DNA of 63,522 bases from Chitinophagaceae bacterium (GTDB lineage: Bacteria > Bacteroidota > Bacteroidia > Chitinophagales > Chitinophagaceae). The translations under genes were made by a program, and so were the position numbers. Below the pieces are notes generated by a model. That model was given only the letters and a program-made list of their open reading frames with translations, did no database searches and was not told where the DNA came from. This document shows positions 26,472-35,114 of the stretch, one piece after another; the stretch's first letter is position 1, and every line of letters starts with the position of its first letter. The stretch covers positions 1 to 63,522 of the forward strand of contig JAEUVS010000009.1 in assembly GCA_016786745.1 (NCBI GenBank), given 5' to 3'.

Positions 26472-27665
26472 ATGACCCGGAGAAAATTAATCGTCCTTGC
26501 ACTATTATTCCTGGTAATTGCTGCAAGGGCGCAGGAAGAATTCGTTCCCTCACCTTCGGTGATGCTCACCAAATTTCCTTTCCGGCTGCTTACCGGCGGT
26601 ATCGTTACTTTCAAAGCCAAGGTGAGCAACTACCCTGACTCTCTAAACTTCATTTTTGATACGGGCAGCGGCGGCATTTCCCTCGACTCATCTACTGCTG
26701 CACGACTAAAGATTGCCACCAGGGAAAGCGACAGAACCATCAGGGGGATAGCAGGAATCAGAAAAGTAAAATTTGCTTATAACCACGTGCTCCATCTGCC
26801 CGGTCTCGATGTGGACAGCCTCAACTTTCACATTAACGATTACGACATTTTATCAAGCGTATATGGTGAAAAGATTGATGGAATAATCGGTTACAGTTTT
26901 ATCTCGCGCTATATCATCAAAATAGATTACGACAGCTTGCGATTATCCGTGCACACGCGGGGCAGCATAAAATATCCCCGGGGTGGTTATATGATGCGGC
27001 CCATTCTCGTAAATATTCCCGTGGCCACTGCAACTGTAAGAGATGTTGATGAAGTGAACGGCCGGTTTTACTTTGATACTGGGGCAGGAATGTGCCTGCT
27101 GCTGTCATCGGAATTTGTGGAAGATAGTTTGATACTGAGGTCGAAGAGTAAGTGGTATTATTCTCAAGCGGAGGGCCTGGGCGGTAAAACACCTATGAAG
27201 CAGGGAATTATCAAGCAGATGAAACTGGGACCGTATAAATTTCGAAATGTGCCCTCGTATATTTTTGATGACGAATACAATATCACGTCGTATCCATATC
27301 TCGGCGGCCTTATTGGGAATGACCTCCTTCGCCGCTTCAATCTCATCATCAACTACAGTACGCGGGACATGCACCTTACGCCGAATTCGCACTACAGAGA
27401 TCCGTTCGATTATTCATACACTGGTTTGGGAATGTATTTTATTGATGGCGAAGTGAGGATTCTCGATGTGATGAAAGGATCGCCCGCAGAGAAAGCTGGA
27501 TTGAAAGTAGATGACATTATTCTTGCCGTGCAGAACAATTTTGGAAAAAGCATCCAGGAATATAAAAACCTGATGCAGAACCCCGGAGAAAGAGTAAAGA
27601 TACTGGTTAACAGGAACGGGGAGCCGATAGTGTTAACGATGAAAGTGATGAACCTGATGAAATAA
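26472..27665 (+). CDS. Secreted two-domain retropepsin-like aspartyl protease with PDZ
   Basis: A 397-residue exported protein. MTRRKLIVLALLFLVIAARAQ is a signal peptide, which fixes the ATG at 26472; a longer frame would bury it. Two retropepsin-like halves each carry a catalytic triad: DTGSGG at Asp63 and DTGAG at Asp202, with IDGIIGYSF and LGGLIGNDLL as the closing hydrophobic-Gly motifs. A C-terminal PDZ domain (about 310-390; ILDVMKGSPAEKAGLKVDDII) would bind a peptide tail. Single-chain pairing of two halves could form one active site. Periplasmic substrate unknown. Confidence 0.85.
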   Translation: MTRRKLIVLALLFLVIAARAQEEFVPSPSVMLTKFPFRLLTGGIVTFKAKVSNYPDSLNFIFDTGSGGISLDSSTAARLKIATRESDRTIRGIAGIRKVKFAYNHVLHLPGLDVDSLNFHINDYDILSSVYGEKIDGIIGYSFISRYIIKIDYDSLRLSVHTRGSIKYPRGGYMMRPILVNIPVATATVRDVDEVNGRFYFDTGAGMCLLLSSEFVEDSLILRSKSKWYYSQAEGLGGKTPMKQGIIKQMKLGPYKFRNVPSYIFDDEYNITSYPYLGGLIGNDLLRRFNLIINYSTRDMHLTPNSHYRDPFDYSYTGLGMYFIDGEVRILDVMKGSPAEKAGLKVDDIILAVQNNFGKSIQEYKNLMQNPGERVKILVNRNGEPIVLTMKVMNLMK

Positions 27666-27688
27666 TTTATGGTTAATTTGCAGCCCTT

Positions 27689-28927
27689 ATGCTACAATTT
27701 AACCGGTTTACGCTTGGAAACGGATTACGTGTGATAGTTCATGAAGATGCTTCCACGCCAATGGCTGTCGTAAATGTGATGTATGACGTTGGCGCGAGAG
27801 ATGAGGACCCTTCAAAAACTGGATTTGCTCACCTGTTCGAGCACCTGATGTTCGGAGGCAGTATAAACATTGCAGATTTCGAAACTCCGCTGAACATGGC
27901 CGGCGGCGAAAACAATGCCTACACAAGCAACGACGTAACAAACTACTACATTCAGCTTCCCGCGGAAAATCTTGAAACAGCGTTATGGCTTGAAAGCGAC
28001 AGAATGCTTTCACTGGCGTTCAGCGAAAAAAGTCTCGATGTTCAGCGGAAAGTTGTTTCGGAAGAATTCAAGGAGCATTACATCAATAAGCCTTACGGAG
28101 ATGTGTGGTTCAGGCTGAGAGAGATGGCTTATAAAAACCATCCTTACCGTTGGATGACGATCGGGAAGGAACTCAGTCATATTGAAAACGCTGCACTCAG
28201 CGATGTTGAGGCCTTCTTTCATAAACATTATAATCCTGTCAATGCTATTTTGGTTGTGGCCGGTAATGTAAAAACGGACAACGTAAAATCGCTCGTTGAA
28301 AAATGGTTCGGCAGTATTGCTCCGGGAAAAAAATATGTGAGGAACATTCCTGCGGAGCCCGCGCAGGATGAGGCGAGAACGCTTGAAGTAAAAGCGAATG
28401 TTCCCCTCGACGCATTGTATAAATGCTGGCACATGTCAAGGCGCCTCGACCACGGCTATTATGTTGCCGACCTTATTACAGAAGTGTTGGGTGGCGGAAG
28501 TTCTTCGCGCTTATTTCACAAACTCGTGAAAGAAAAGCAACTGTTCAGCAACATCGAATGTTACCAGTTCGGAACAATAGACAACGGCCTCCTCGCCATT
28601 GAAGGTAAACTCGTAAAGGGCGTAAAGATGAAAGACGCCGAAGCGGCCATTACGGAGGAACTGGTGAAAATAAGCGCCGAAAAAATTTCTGAGAAAGAGC
28701 TTACCAAAGTAAAAAACAAAACAGAATCTGCGATTGCTTTCGAAGATATGAGTGTGATGACAAGAGCCAATAATCTCGCCTTTTATGAATTGCTGGGCGA
28801 TGCTGCCCTCTTCAACTCCGACCGTGAGAAATATTTTGCCGTAACATCCGAAGATGTGATGAATTACAGCAAAAAGATTTTCGACGAGAAAAATTCCAAC
28901 ACTCTTTATTATTATAGCGAAAACTGA
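27689..28927 (+). CDS. M16-family zinc peptidase, active subunit
   Basis: A 412-residue peptidase of the insulinase/processing-peptidase group. The inverted zinc motif HLFEH (His48, Glu51, His52) is intact within GFAHLFEHLMFGG. Two homologous domains are present (about 1-200 and 205-412). No signal peptide is visible, so it is probably cytoplasmic. It overlaps the second M16 gene by 1 nt (TGATG), and the two likely form an active/inactive heterodimer as in bacterial M16B pairs. Cleavage of short unfolded peptides is the family activity. Confidence 0.92.
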   Translation: MLQFNRFTLGNGLRVIVHEDASTPMAVVNVMYDVGARDEDPSKTGFAHLFEHLMFGGSINIADFETPLNMAGGENNAYTSNDVTNYYIQLPAENLETALWLESDRMLSLAFSEKSLDVQRKVVSEEFKEHYINKPYGDVWFRLREMAYKNHPYRWMTIGKELSHIENAALSDVEAFFHKHYNPVNAILVVAGNVKTDNVKSLVEKWFGSIAPGKKYVRNIPAEPAQDEARTLEVKANVPLDALYKCWHMSRRLDHGYYVADLITEVLGGGSSSRLFHKLVKEKQLFSNIECYQFGTIDNGLLAIEGKLVKGVKMKDAEAAITEELVKISAEKISEKELTKVKNKTESAIAFEDMSVMTRANNLAFYELLGDAALFNSDREKYFAVTSEDVMNYSKKIFDEKNSNTLYYYSEN

Positions 28928-30240
28928 TGATAAGCACTGATAGCAGAAAAGATAAACTTGTGAGAACCGAGCCGCCGCCTATCAAGGACCCGGTTGATTT
29001 TGAAGTAAAGCTGCCTTTGTGTGACGTAAGAAAATTATCGAACGGTGTGGAAGTACACCTGCTGAATATGGGCACCGAGGATACGATGATGATCAACCTC
29101 GTATTCTATGCAGGAAATTGCTTCGAAAAAAAGAAATTAGTTGCCGCGGCAACCACGCACCTGCTCAAAAATGGTACTTCACGTTTGAATGCGTTCGAAC
29201 TGAATGAACATTTTGAATTTTACGGCGCCTATCTCAGCCGCCATTGTTATAATGAAACATCGGAAATTGTTCTGCATTGCCTGAACAAACATGCCGACGA
29301 ATTGGTTCCTGTTATCGGCGAGATAATTTCCGATAGCATTTTCCCTGAGAAGGAGCTGGAAATTTATGTTCAGAATTCGAAACAGAAATTGACAGTCAAC
29401 CTTCAGAAGTGTGAGTTCGTTGCTTCACGGCTAATCGATGCGAATTTATTTGGCGAAAAGCATCCATATGGATCTTACAGCACGCTGGCCGATTACGATG
29501 CGCTTGAACGTTCCGATGTTGTTGAGTTCTACGACAGGTATTACAGGAGTGGTCATTGCGTAATTTTCGCTGCAGGTAAGTTACCGGCAAATATTATGGA
29601 GCTTTTTGAAAAAGAAATCGGGCGACTGCCATTGAAAAACCACCGGGGCGCTGGAAACAATATCGCGTACGATTTTCAGCCATCTGCTGAAAAACAAAAA
29701 TTATTCATCAACGATCCGCAGGGCGTTCAGGCTGCTATCCGGATCGCCCGGCAATTTCCAAACCGCCATCATCCCGACTTTCAAAAAGTGATGGTGCTGA
29801 ATAATATCTACGGAGGTTTTTTTGGATCGAGGCTGATGACGAATATCAGGGAAGATAAAGGTTACACCTACGGCATTTACAGTTACGTGATGAACCACAT
29901 ACACCAGAGCGGATGGATTATAAGCACTGAGGCGGGAAGAGATGTGAGCACGGCCACCGTAACTGAGGTGTATGAAGAAATGAAGCAATTGAGCAACGAG
30001 TTGGTTGACGAGGAGGAATTGCGGATGACGCGCAATTTTATGATCGGTACCATTCTCGGTGAGCTCGATGGTCCTTTCCAGGTCCTGGGAAGATGGAAAA
30101 ATCTTGTGCTGAATGATCTCGATGAGAATTATTTTTATTCGGCCATAAAAACGATAAAGACGATATCCGCCGAAGAGTTACAACAACTGGCGAAAAAGTA
30201 TCTTGTACCGGATGAATTTTATGAAGTGGTAGTGATCTAA
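28927..30240 (+). CDS. M16-family peptidase-like protein, non-catalytic partner
   Basis: A 437-residue M16 homologue lacking the zinc motif: the equivalent stretch reads TTHLLKNGTS, without the HxxEH residues. The C-terminal domain has the conserved glycine-rich region and GFFGSRLMTNIREDKGYTYGIYS, the R/Y substrate-binding pair found in the non-catalytic subunit of M16B heterodimers. It starts within the stop codon of the active subunit, supporting an equimolar complex. Confidence 0.9.
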   Translation: MISTDSRKDKLVRTEPPPIKDPVDFEVKLPLCDVRKLSNGVEVHLLNMGTEDTMMINLVFYAGNCFEKKKLVAAATTHLLKNGTSRLNAFELNEHFEFYGAYLSRHCYNETSEIVLHCLNKHADELVPVIGEIISDSIFPEKELEIYVQNSKQKLTVNLQKCEFVASRLIDANLFGEKHPYGSYSTLADYDALERSDVVEFYDRYYRSGHCVIFAAGKLPANIMELFEKEIGRLPLKNHRGAGNNIAYDFQPSAEKQKLFINDPQGVQAAIRIARQFPNRHHPDFQKVMVLNNIYGGFFGSRLMTNIREDKGYTYGIYSYVMNHIHQSGWIISTEAGRDVSTATVTEVYEEMKQLSNELVDEEELRMTRNFMIGTILGELDGPFQVLGRWKNLVLNDLDENYFYSAIKTIKTISAEELQQLAKKYLVPDEFYEVVVI

Positions 30241-30258
30241 TCAATAGAACAGTAGTTT

Positions 30259-32247
30259 ATGCATTTTGACCGCAAGGACCTGTCTGACGGGCAACTTATA
30301 GATTTCTATAAAAGTTTGCTGTTGCCCAGGATGATAGAAGAGAAGATGCTCTTGCTGCTCCGGCAGGGCAGGATCAGTAAATGGTTCAGCGGTATTGGCC
30401 AGGAAGCCATTTCGGCGGGAGTGGCGATGGCGTTGCAAAATGATGAATGGATATTTCCCCTGCATAGAAATCTCGGCATTTTTACAGGCCGCGGGATGCC
30501 TTTGAGCAAGCTTGCAAAACAGTGGCTTGGCCACAAGGATGCTTATAGCAAAGGCAGGGAAAGGAGCTTTCACTTTGGCTCCAGGGAATATCATATCTGC
30601 GGAATGATTTCACATCTCGGTCCGCAGCTGGCGATTGCGAATGGAGTCGCATTGTCATATAAACTTCGTTCGGAGAAAAAAGTGGCCGTAGCATTTACAG
30701 GTGAAGGTGGAACAAGCGAAGGTGATTTTCATGAGGCGCTTAACATCGCGGCTGTTTGGGATCTACCGGTGATATTTGTTGTTGAGAATAATGGCTATGC
30801 TTTAAGCACACCCGTCGAAGAGCAATACAGGTGCGGAAGCCTGGTGGATCGCGCCCGCGGTTACGGAATGGATGGAGTGAAGATCGACGGCAATAATATT
30901 CTCTCCGTATACGACACGATAAAAGGAGTGAGAGAATATTGCGTGCAAAAACAACGTCCTTATCTCATCGAATGTTCAACATTCCGCATGCGTGGACACG
31001 AAGAAGCAAGCGGCACGAAATACATCCCCAAATATTTATTTGAAATTTGGGCGGCAAAAGACCCCGTCGAAAGATTTCGTCATTTCCTCGAAGAGGAAGA
31101 AGTGCTGAATGAACAACTCCTCTCCGAAATCACTGAAAGCACGCGCAGATACATTGAAACCGAATTGGAGCAGGCATATGACTACCAGGATATAATTGCA
31201 GATGGTCGCACTGAACTATACGATGTGTACGCTACGAGAGATACTTATTCGTTTGTATCTGTTTCTCCGGTGAGGGGAAATGATTCGGAGCTCAGGTATA
31301 TTGATGCGATAAGCGAAGGATTACTTCAAAGTATGTTGGCTCACGATAATCTTATCCTGATGGGCCAGGATATTGCGGAGTATGGCGGCGCGTTCAAGAT
31401 CACTGAAGGCTTCTATGAGAAATTTGGAAAGGAGAGAGTTCGGAATACTCCGTTGTGCGAAAGCGGTGTGATAGGAACGGCGCTCGGTTTGAGTCTGGAA
31501 AATCATAAGAGCGTTGTGGAAATGCAATTCGCCGACTTCGTAACCTCGGGATTTACTCAAATCATAAATAATCTTGCGAAAATTCATTACAGGTGGGGAC
31601 AGTCTGCTGATGTGGTTATACGCATGCCTGCCGGTGGCGGCGTGGGCGCGGGACCATTTCATTCACAGAGTAACGAAGCCTGGTTTGTTCATACGCCCGG
31701 GTTGAAAGTCGTATTCCCATCTTCAGCATATGACGCGAAAGGTTTGCTGATAGCAGCTGTCAATGATCCCAATCCTGTTATGTTTTTTGAACATAAGGCT
31801 TTGTACAGAAGTGTGAGTGATGAAGTGCCGGCAGGTTACTATGAAGTTGAAATAGGAAAAGCAAATCTTGTTGAGGAAGGAGAAGATATTTCGATTATCA
31901 CTTACGGTATTGGTGTTCACTGGGCGCTGGAATATGCGAAACAGAACCAGGATATATCTTTCGACATACTGGATTTGCGAACGCTGTTGCCATTAGATTA
32001 TGAAGCGATACGTGAATCGGTAACGAGAACAGGAAAAGCGCTCGTACTGCATGAAGCCACTCTGACCGGTGGTATTGGCGGAGAGATTGCAGCGTGGATT
32101 GGCGAGCATTGTTTTAATCATCTCGACGCGCCCGTGATGAGGTGCGCTTCACTTGATACACCGGTGCCTTTCAATTCGGATCTTGAAAATAATTTTCTCG
32201 CAAAGTCGCGGCTCGATGAATTTGTGCAGCGCTTGCTGGAGTATTAG
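30259..32247 (+). CDS. Fused E1 alpha/beta of 2-oxoacid (branched-chain) dehydrogenase
   Basis: A 662-residue thiamine-diphosphate enzyme in which the alpha (about 1-320) and beta (about 340-662) subunits of the E1 component are fused. It decarboxylates a 2-oxoacid and passes the acyl group to lipoyl-E2. The thiamine motif runs from GEGGTSEGD to ENN (148-178); the beta part has MGQDIAEYGGAFKIT and MPAGGGVGAGPFHSQS. Bacteroidota commonly carry this fusion and it is usually assigned to branched-chain 2-oxoacids, but pyruvate cannot be excluded. No E2 or E3 gene is adjacent. Starts 18 nt after the M16 pair. Confidence 0.9.
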   Translation: MHFDRKDLSDGQLIDFYKSLLLPRMIEEKMLLLLRQGRISKWFSGIGQEAISAGVAMALQNDEWIFPLHRNLGIFTGRGMPLSKLAKQWLGHKDAYSKGRERSFHFGSREYHICGMISHLGPQLAIANGVALSYKLRSEKKVAVAFTGEGGTSEGDFHEALNIAAVWDLPVIFVVENNGYALSTPVEEQYRCGSLVDRARGYGMDGVKIDGNNILSVYDTIKGVREYCVQKQRPYLIECSTFRMRGHEEASGTKYIPKYLFEIWAAKDPVERFRHFLEEEEVLNEQLLSEITESTRRYIETELEQAYDYQDIIADGRTELYDVYATRDTYSFVSVSPVRGNDSELRYIDAISEGLLQSMLAHDNLILMGQDIAEYGGAFKITEGFYEKFGKERVRNTPLCESGVIGTALGLSLENHKSVVEMQFADFVTSGFTQIINNLAKIHYRWGQSADVVIRMPAGGGVGAGPFHSQSNEAWFVHTPGLKVVFPSSAYDAKGLLIAAVNDPNPVMFFEHKALYRSVSDEVPAGYYEVEIGKANLVEEGEDISIITYGIGVHWALEYAKQNQDISFDILDLRTLLPLDYEAIRESVTRTGKALVLHEATLTGGIGGEIAAWIGEHCFNHLDAPVMRCASLDTPVPFNSDLENNFLAKSRLDEFVQRLLEY

Positions 32248-32270
32248 CCGTGAAGCGTGAAGCGTTTTTG

Positions 32271-33548
32271 CTAGTCGTTTAATGCGGCATAGGTCATTAC
32301 TTTGAACTTTGAATTGAGATCGCTGGCCGGATCATTCCAAAACTGCTTATAAATTAACCCAATAATTTTCTCTTTCGGATCTACCCAATAATCCGTTCCC
32401 CATGCTCCACCCCAATAATACGTTCCCTCTGGTGTCGGATACCTTCCGCTTCCTTTTTCAGTTACAATTCCAAAACCCAAACCAAACACATCCTCTTCGC
32501 CGATTGTAAGATTTCCGATCTGTCCTGTCGTCATCATCCTGATTGTGTTTCGCGAAAGAATTCTCTGCCCGTTATATACACCGCCATTCAAAAGCATCTG
32601 CAGGAAAGTAGCATAGTCGAAAACTGTGGACGATAACCCGGCGCCACCTGAATAATAAGAACCATTTGTTTTCGGATAATTAATCCTGATTATTCCGTTA
32701 TCATTGAGCTCATCAGGCATCTTTTGAATTTTTCCCGTAGAATCGGGAATATAAGTGAACACAAGCCGGTCGTATTTCTCTGCGGGCAAATAGAAATAAG
32801 TATCCTTCATGCCAAGCGGCGCGAAAATTCTTCTCTGGAAAAAATCCGCGAGCGACATTTCGGAAACCACCTCAACAAGATAACCCAACACATCAGTATT
32901 TAACCCGTACGTAAATTTTTCACCCGGATTGTGAAGCAACGGCAGAGAGCCGAGCTTCTGCATATCTTCAGCAAGCGATTTCGACCCTTCTCCATAAAAA
33001 GAGCGGATATTGTTTTTTGCATAAATGGCATTAGAGATATTTGAACCGATCTGCGCGTACCCAATCCCGGAAGTATGATTGAGTAAATCTCTTATCGTTA
33101 TTTCGCGCGTTGCCGGAACTGTTGTGTATGTGGTATCTTTTTCATTGTACTTTTCTATTACACGCGGATTTTTGAAAGAGTGAATAAATTTTGAAACCGG
33201 ATCGTCCAGCAAGAATTTTCCTTCTTCATAAAGCATCATCACCGCGACACTCGTAATGGCTTTGGTTTGAGATGCTATTCTGAAGATAGCATCGCGCTTC
33301 ATAGGTTTTTTATTTTCCCTGTCATCATATCCGAATCCGCGGTAGTACACAATCTTCCCATTTCTTGCAATGAGCGCGGTGACGCCGTTAATCGTGCCGG
33401 CGTCAATATATTTTTTGATAAGCGCGTCGATGCGGGCCAATCGCGGAGCAGAAAAATGCTGGCTGTCGGGTGCAACTTCAACAAGTTTTTGAGCTGATGA
33501 TGTGTAATAAACAGCAATCAACAAAAAGAAGAATAAAAAATTTCTCAT
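32271..33548 (-). CDS. Serine hydrolase of the beta-lactamase/EstB family
   Basis: A 425-residue exported enzyme with signal peptide MRNFLFFFLLIAVYYTSSAQ. The catalytic SxxK is SQTK at 93-96, and the second Tyr-containing motif is FTYGLNTDVLGYLVE. This group includes esterases, D-amino-acid peptidases and class C beta-lactamase-like proteins; true beta-lactamase activity cannot be claimed. Expected location is periplasmic. Third gene of a purN, CarboxypepD_reg, hydrolase run with a 15-nt gap before it. Confidence 0.88.
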   Translation of the reverse strand: MRNFLFFFLLIAVYYTSSAQKLVEVAPDSQHFSAPRLARIDALIKKYIDAGTINGVTALIARNGKIVYYRGFGYDDRENKKPMKRDAIFRIASQTKAITSVAVMMLYEEGKFLLDDPVSKFIHSFKNPRVIEKYNEKDTTYTTVPATREITIRDLLNHTSGIGYAQIGSNISNAIYAKNNIRSFYGEGSKSLAEDMQKLGSLPLLHNPGEKFTYGLNTDVLGYLVEVVSEMSLADFFQRRIFAPLGMKDTYFYLPAEKYDRLVFTYIPDSTGKIQKMPDELNDNGIIRINYPKTNGSYYSGGAGLSSTVFDYATFLQMLLNGGVYNGQRILSRNTIRMMTTGQIGNLTIGEEDVFGLGFGIVTEKGSGRYPTPEGTYYWGGAWGTDYWVDPKEKIIGLIYKQFWNDPASDLNSKFKVMTYAALND

Positions 33549-33563
33549 AATTGGTTTGTTAGA

Positions 33564-34325
33564 CTATTTGCCTTCAATTTCGTTACGCAAGTTCTGATAT
33601 CGTTGGTAATGACTGAAACATTTTTTTATATAATCCTGGAACTCGTAGTCGGTGCTGGTAGCAACGAATTCGATCGGGGGCCGGTATATCTTCATAAAAT
33701 TATCCAGTGCGCCGCCGCGAAGTTGGGTTAGCTTAATAACAAGCGCGCGATTGAAGCGATTGTCAATATAGCGGTCTTCTTCTTCCTGGAGCAACCTGTC
33801 CTGGAACGCGCGCATTCTTTTGTTGCGTTGAAACTGGAACATCCTGATGAATTCATCGATGTCGAGACCGACGCCACCACCCGGTGCAAGGTTAAGCGAA
33901 CTGCCTATGCCCGGTCGCTGAAAATTGAAAGCCTTCGCATAATCTTCGCGATTTTGGATAGAATCGATCCGGTAATTGCGGGGCATGATTTTCACTTCCT
34001 TCAGTTCGGTCGGATTCACGTGCAGCGATATTTCAAAATTCGAAGTGTTGGCAATGCTTTTAATCGGGTATTTCGGGGTGGGTTTATTCAGGTAGGAGAA
34101 CCAGATGGAATCGGTTTCGCGTGCGATAATAGAGAAGTTGCCCAAAGAATCTGAAACGGTTCCGGAACCGGATGTGGTCATTACGCTTACTGCTTCAAGG
34201 GGCCTGTATTTAGAAATGTCGTACACTCTGCCCGACACACGGATCTGAGCGGCGGCGGGTAGTGACAATAATATCGCGGCGACCGTGAACCATTTCATCA
34301 TATGCAGGTTAGACGCTCTTTTCAT
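33564..34325 (-). CDS. Exported protein with carboxypeptidase-regulatory-like domain
   Basis: A 253-residue exported protein. A hydrophobic signal ends near AAAQIRVSGR, and residues about 27-110 match the CarboxypepD_reg-like beta-sandwich (VSGRVYDISKYRPLEAVSVMTTSGSGTVSDSLGNFSI), often found at the front of TonB-dependent receptors. The remainder is charged and helical (FQRNKRMRAFQDRLLQEEEDRY) with no known domain. It is not long enough to be a receptor. Its ATG overlaps the purN stop by 4 nt. Confidence 0.75.
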   Translation of the reverse strand: MKRASNLHMMKWFTVAAILLSLPAAAQIRVSGRVYDISKYRPLEAVSVMTTSGSGTVSDSLGNFSIIARETDSIWFSYLNKPTPKYPIKSIANTSNFEISLHVNPTELKEVKIMPRNYRIDSIQNREDYAKAFNFQRPGIGSSLNLAPGGGVGLDIDEFIRMFQFQRNKRMRAFQDRLLQEEEDRYIDNRFNRALVIKLTQLRGGALDNFMKIYRPPIEFVATSTDYEFQDYIKKCFSHYQRYQNLRNEIEGK

Positions 34326-34897
34326 TGTTTTCGGAGGCTTACCACCTGTTCGATGACGCGTGGAAAATGTTGGTGCTCGAGCCGATGAATTTTTTCGGCA
34401 AGGGTATCCGGCGTATCGGTGCCGTCTACCGTGATCCTATCCTGGAAGATGATGTCTCCATTGTCATAATGTTCATCTACATAATGTACGGTGATGCCAC
34501 TTTCCTTGTCGCCCGCCGCCAGAACGGCGGCATGTACCCGAAGTCCATACATCCCTTTGCCTCCATAATTTGGAAGAAGTGCGGGATGTATATTAATAAT
34601 GGAGTTGGGATATGCGTTGAGCAGGGCCTGAGGTATTTTCCACAGGAAGCCGGCGAGAACGATGAAATCGATACGGGAACTTTGCAGTTCGGGGAGATAA
34701 GCGTCGCCACGAAAAAAGCGCTCCTTTTCTATGAGGAGCGTTGGAACGCTGGCATTTGCCGCGATGGATAGAACACCGGCGCCGGGGTTGTTTGATACCA
34801 CGAGTGCAACGGCTATTGTTTCATGATTACGGAAGTATTGAATGATCCTGGCGGCGTTTGAACCGGCGCCAGAAGCGAAAATCGCAATCCTGGTCAT
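34322..34897 (-). CDS. purN: Phosphoribosylglycinamide formyltransferase
   Basis: Transfers a formyl group from 10-formyl-THF to glycinamide ribonucleotide in purine synthesis. The 191-residue product has FASGAGSNA for phosphate binding, NIHPALLPNYGGKGMYG with the catalytic Asn-His pair, and HYVDEHYDNGDIIFQ with the catalytic Asp. The ATG at 34897 is chosen over a frame 18 codons longer because it gives the usual MTRIAIFASG start and lies 3 nt after an exact promoter element. Divergent from actA. Confidence 0.95.
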   Translation of the reverse strand: MTRIAIFASGAGSNAARIIQYFRNHETIAVALVVSNNPGAGVLSIAANASVPTLLIEKERFFRGDAYLPELQSSRIDFIVLAGFLWKIPQALLNAYPNSIINIHPALLPNYGGKGMYGLRVHAAVLAAGDKESGITVHYVDEHYDNGDIIFQDRITVDGTDTPDTLAEKIHRLEHQHFPRVIEQVVSLRKQ

Positions 34898-34900
34898 CGC

Positions 34901-34908
34901 CAAAACTA
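34901..34908 (-). promoter_or_regulatory. TAnnTTTG promoter element for purN
   Basis: TAGTTTTG on the minus strand, exact match, 3 nt before the purN ATG; the tightest case of a start-adjacent element in the window. Confidence 0.5.
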
Positions 34909-35031
34909 ATTGAAATATCGAAAGAAAATTGAGTTGACATTCATATGACAATCTTAGATGGAGTGTTTCATTGTTTTTACTGAATTAATTGAAATCCAAT
35001 TCGCTATTGCGTCAAAAATATTTTCGGGATG

Positions 35032-35064
35032 TTGATATAATGTTAAAATCAAGACTTATTTTTG
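35032..35064 (+). promoter_or_regulatory. Candidate promoter of the act-cox respiratory operon
   Basis: TTG at 35032-35034 and TATTTTTG at 35057-35064, spaced 22 nt, resemble the Bacteroidota -33/-7 pair. The leader to the actA ATG at 35115 would be about 50 nt. This is the only good candidate in the 217-nt purN/actA gap. Confidence 0.45.
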
Positions 35065-35114
35065 CAGCCAATCGCCGGAAATTTTTCCACATAATTGAAT
35101 CAGATTCAACTGAT

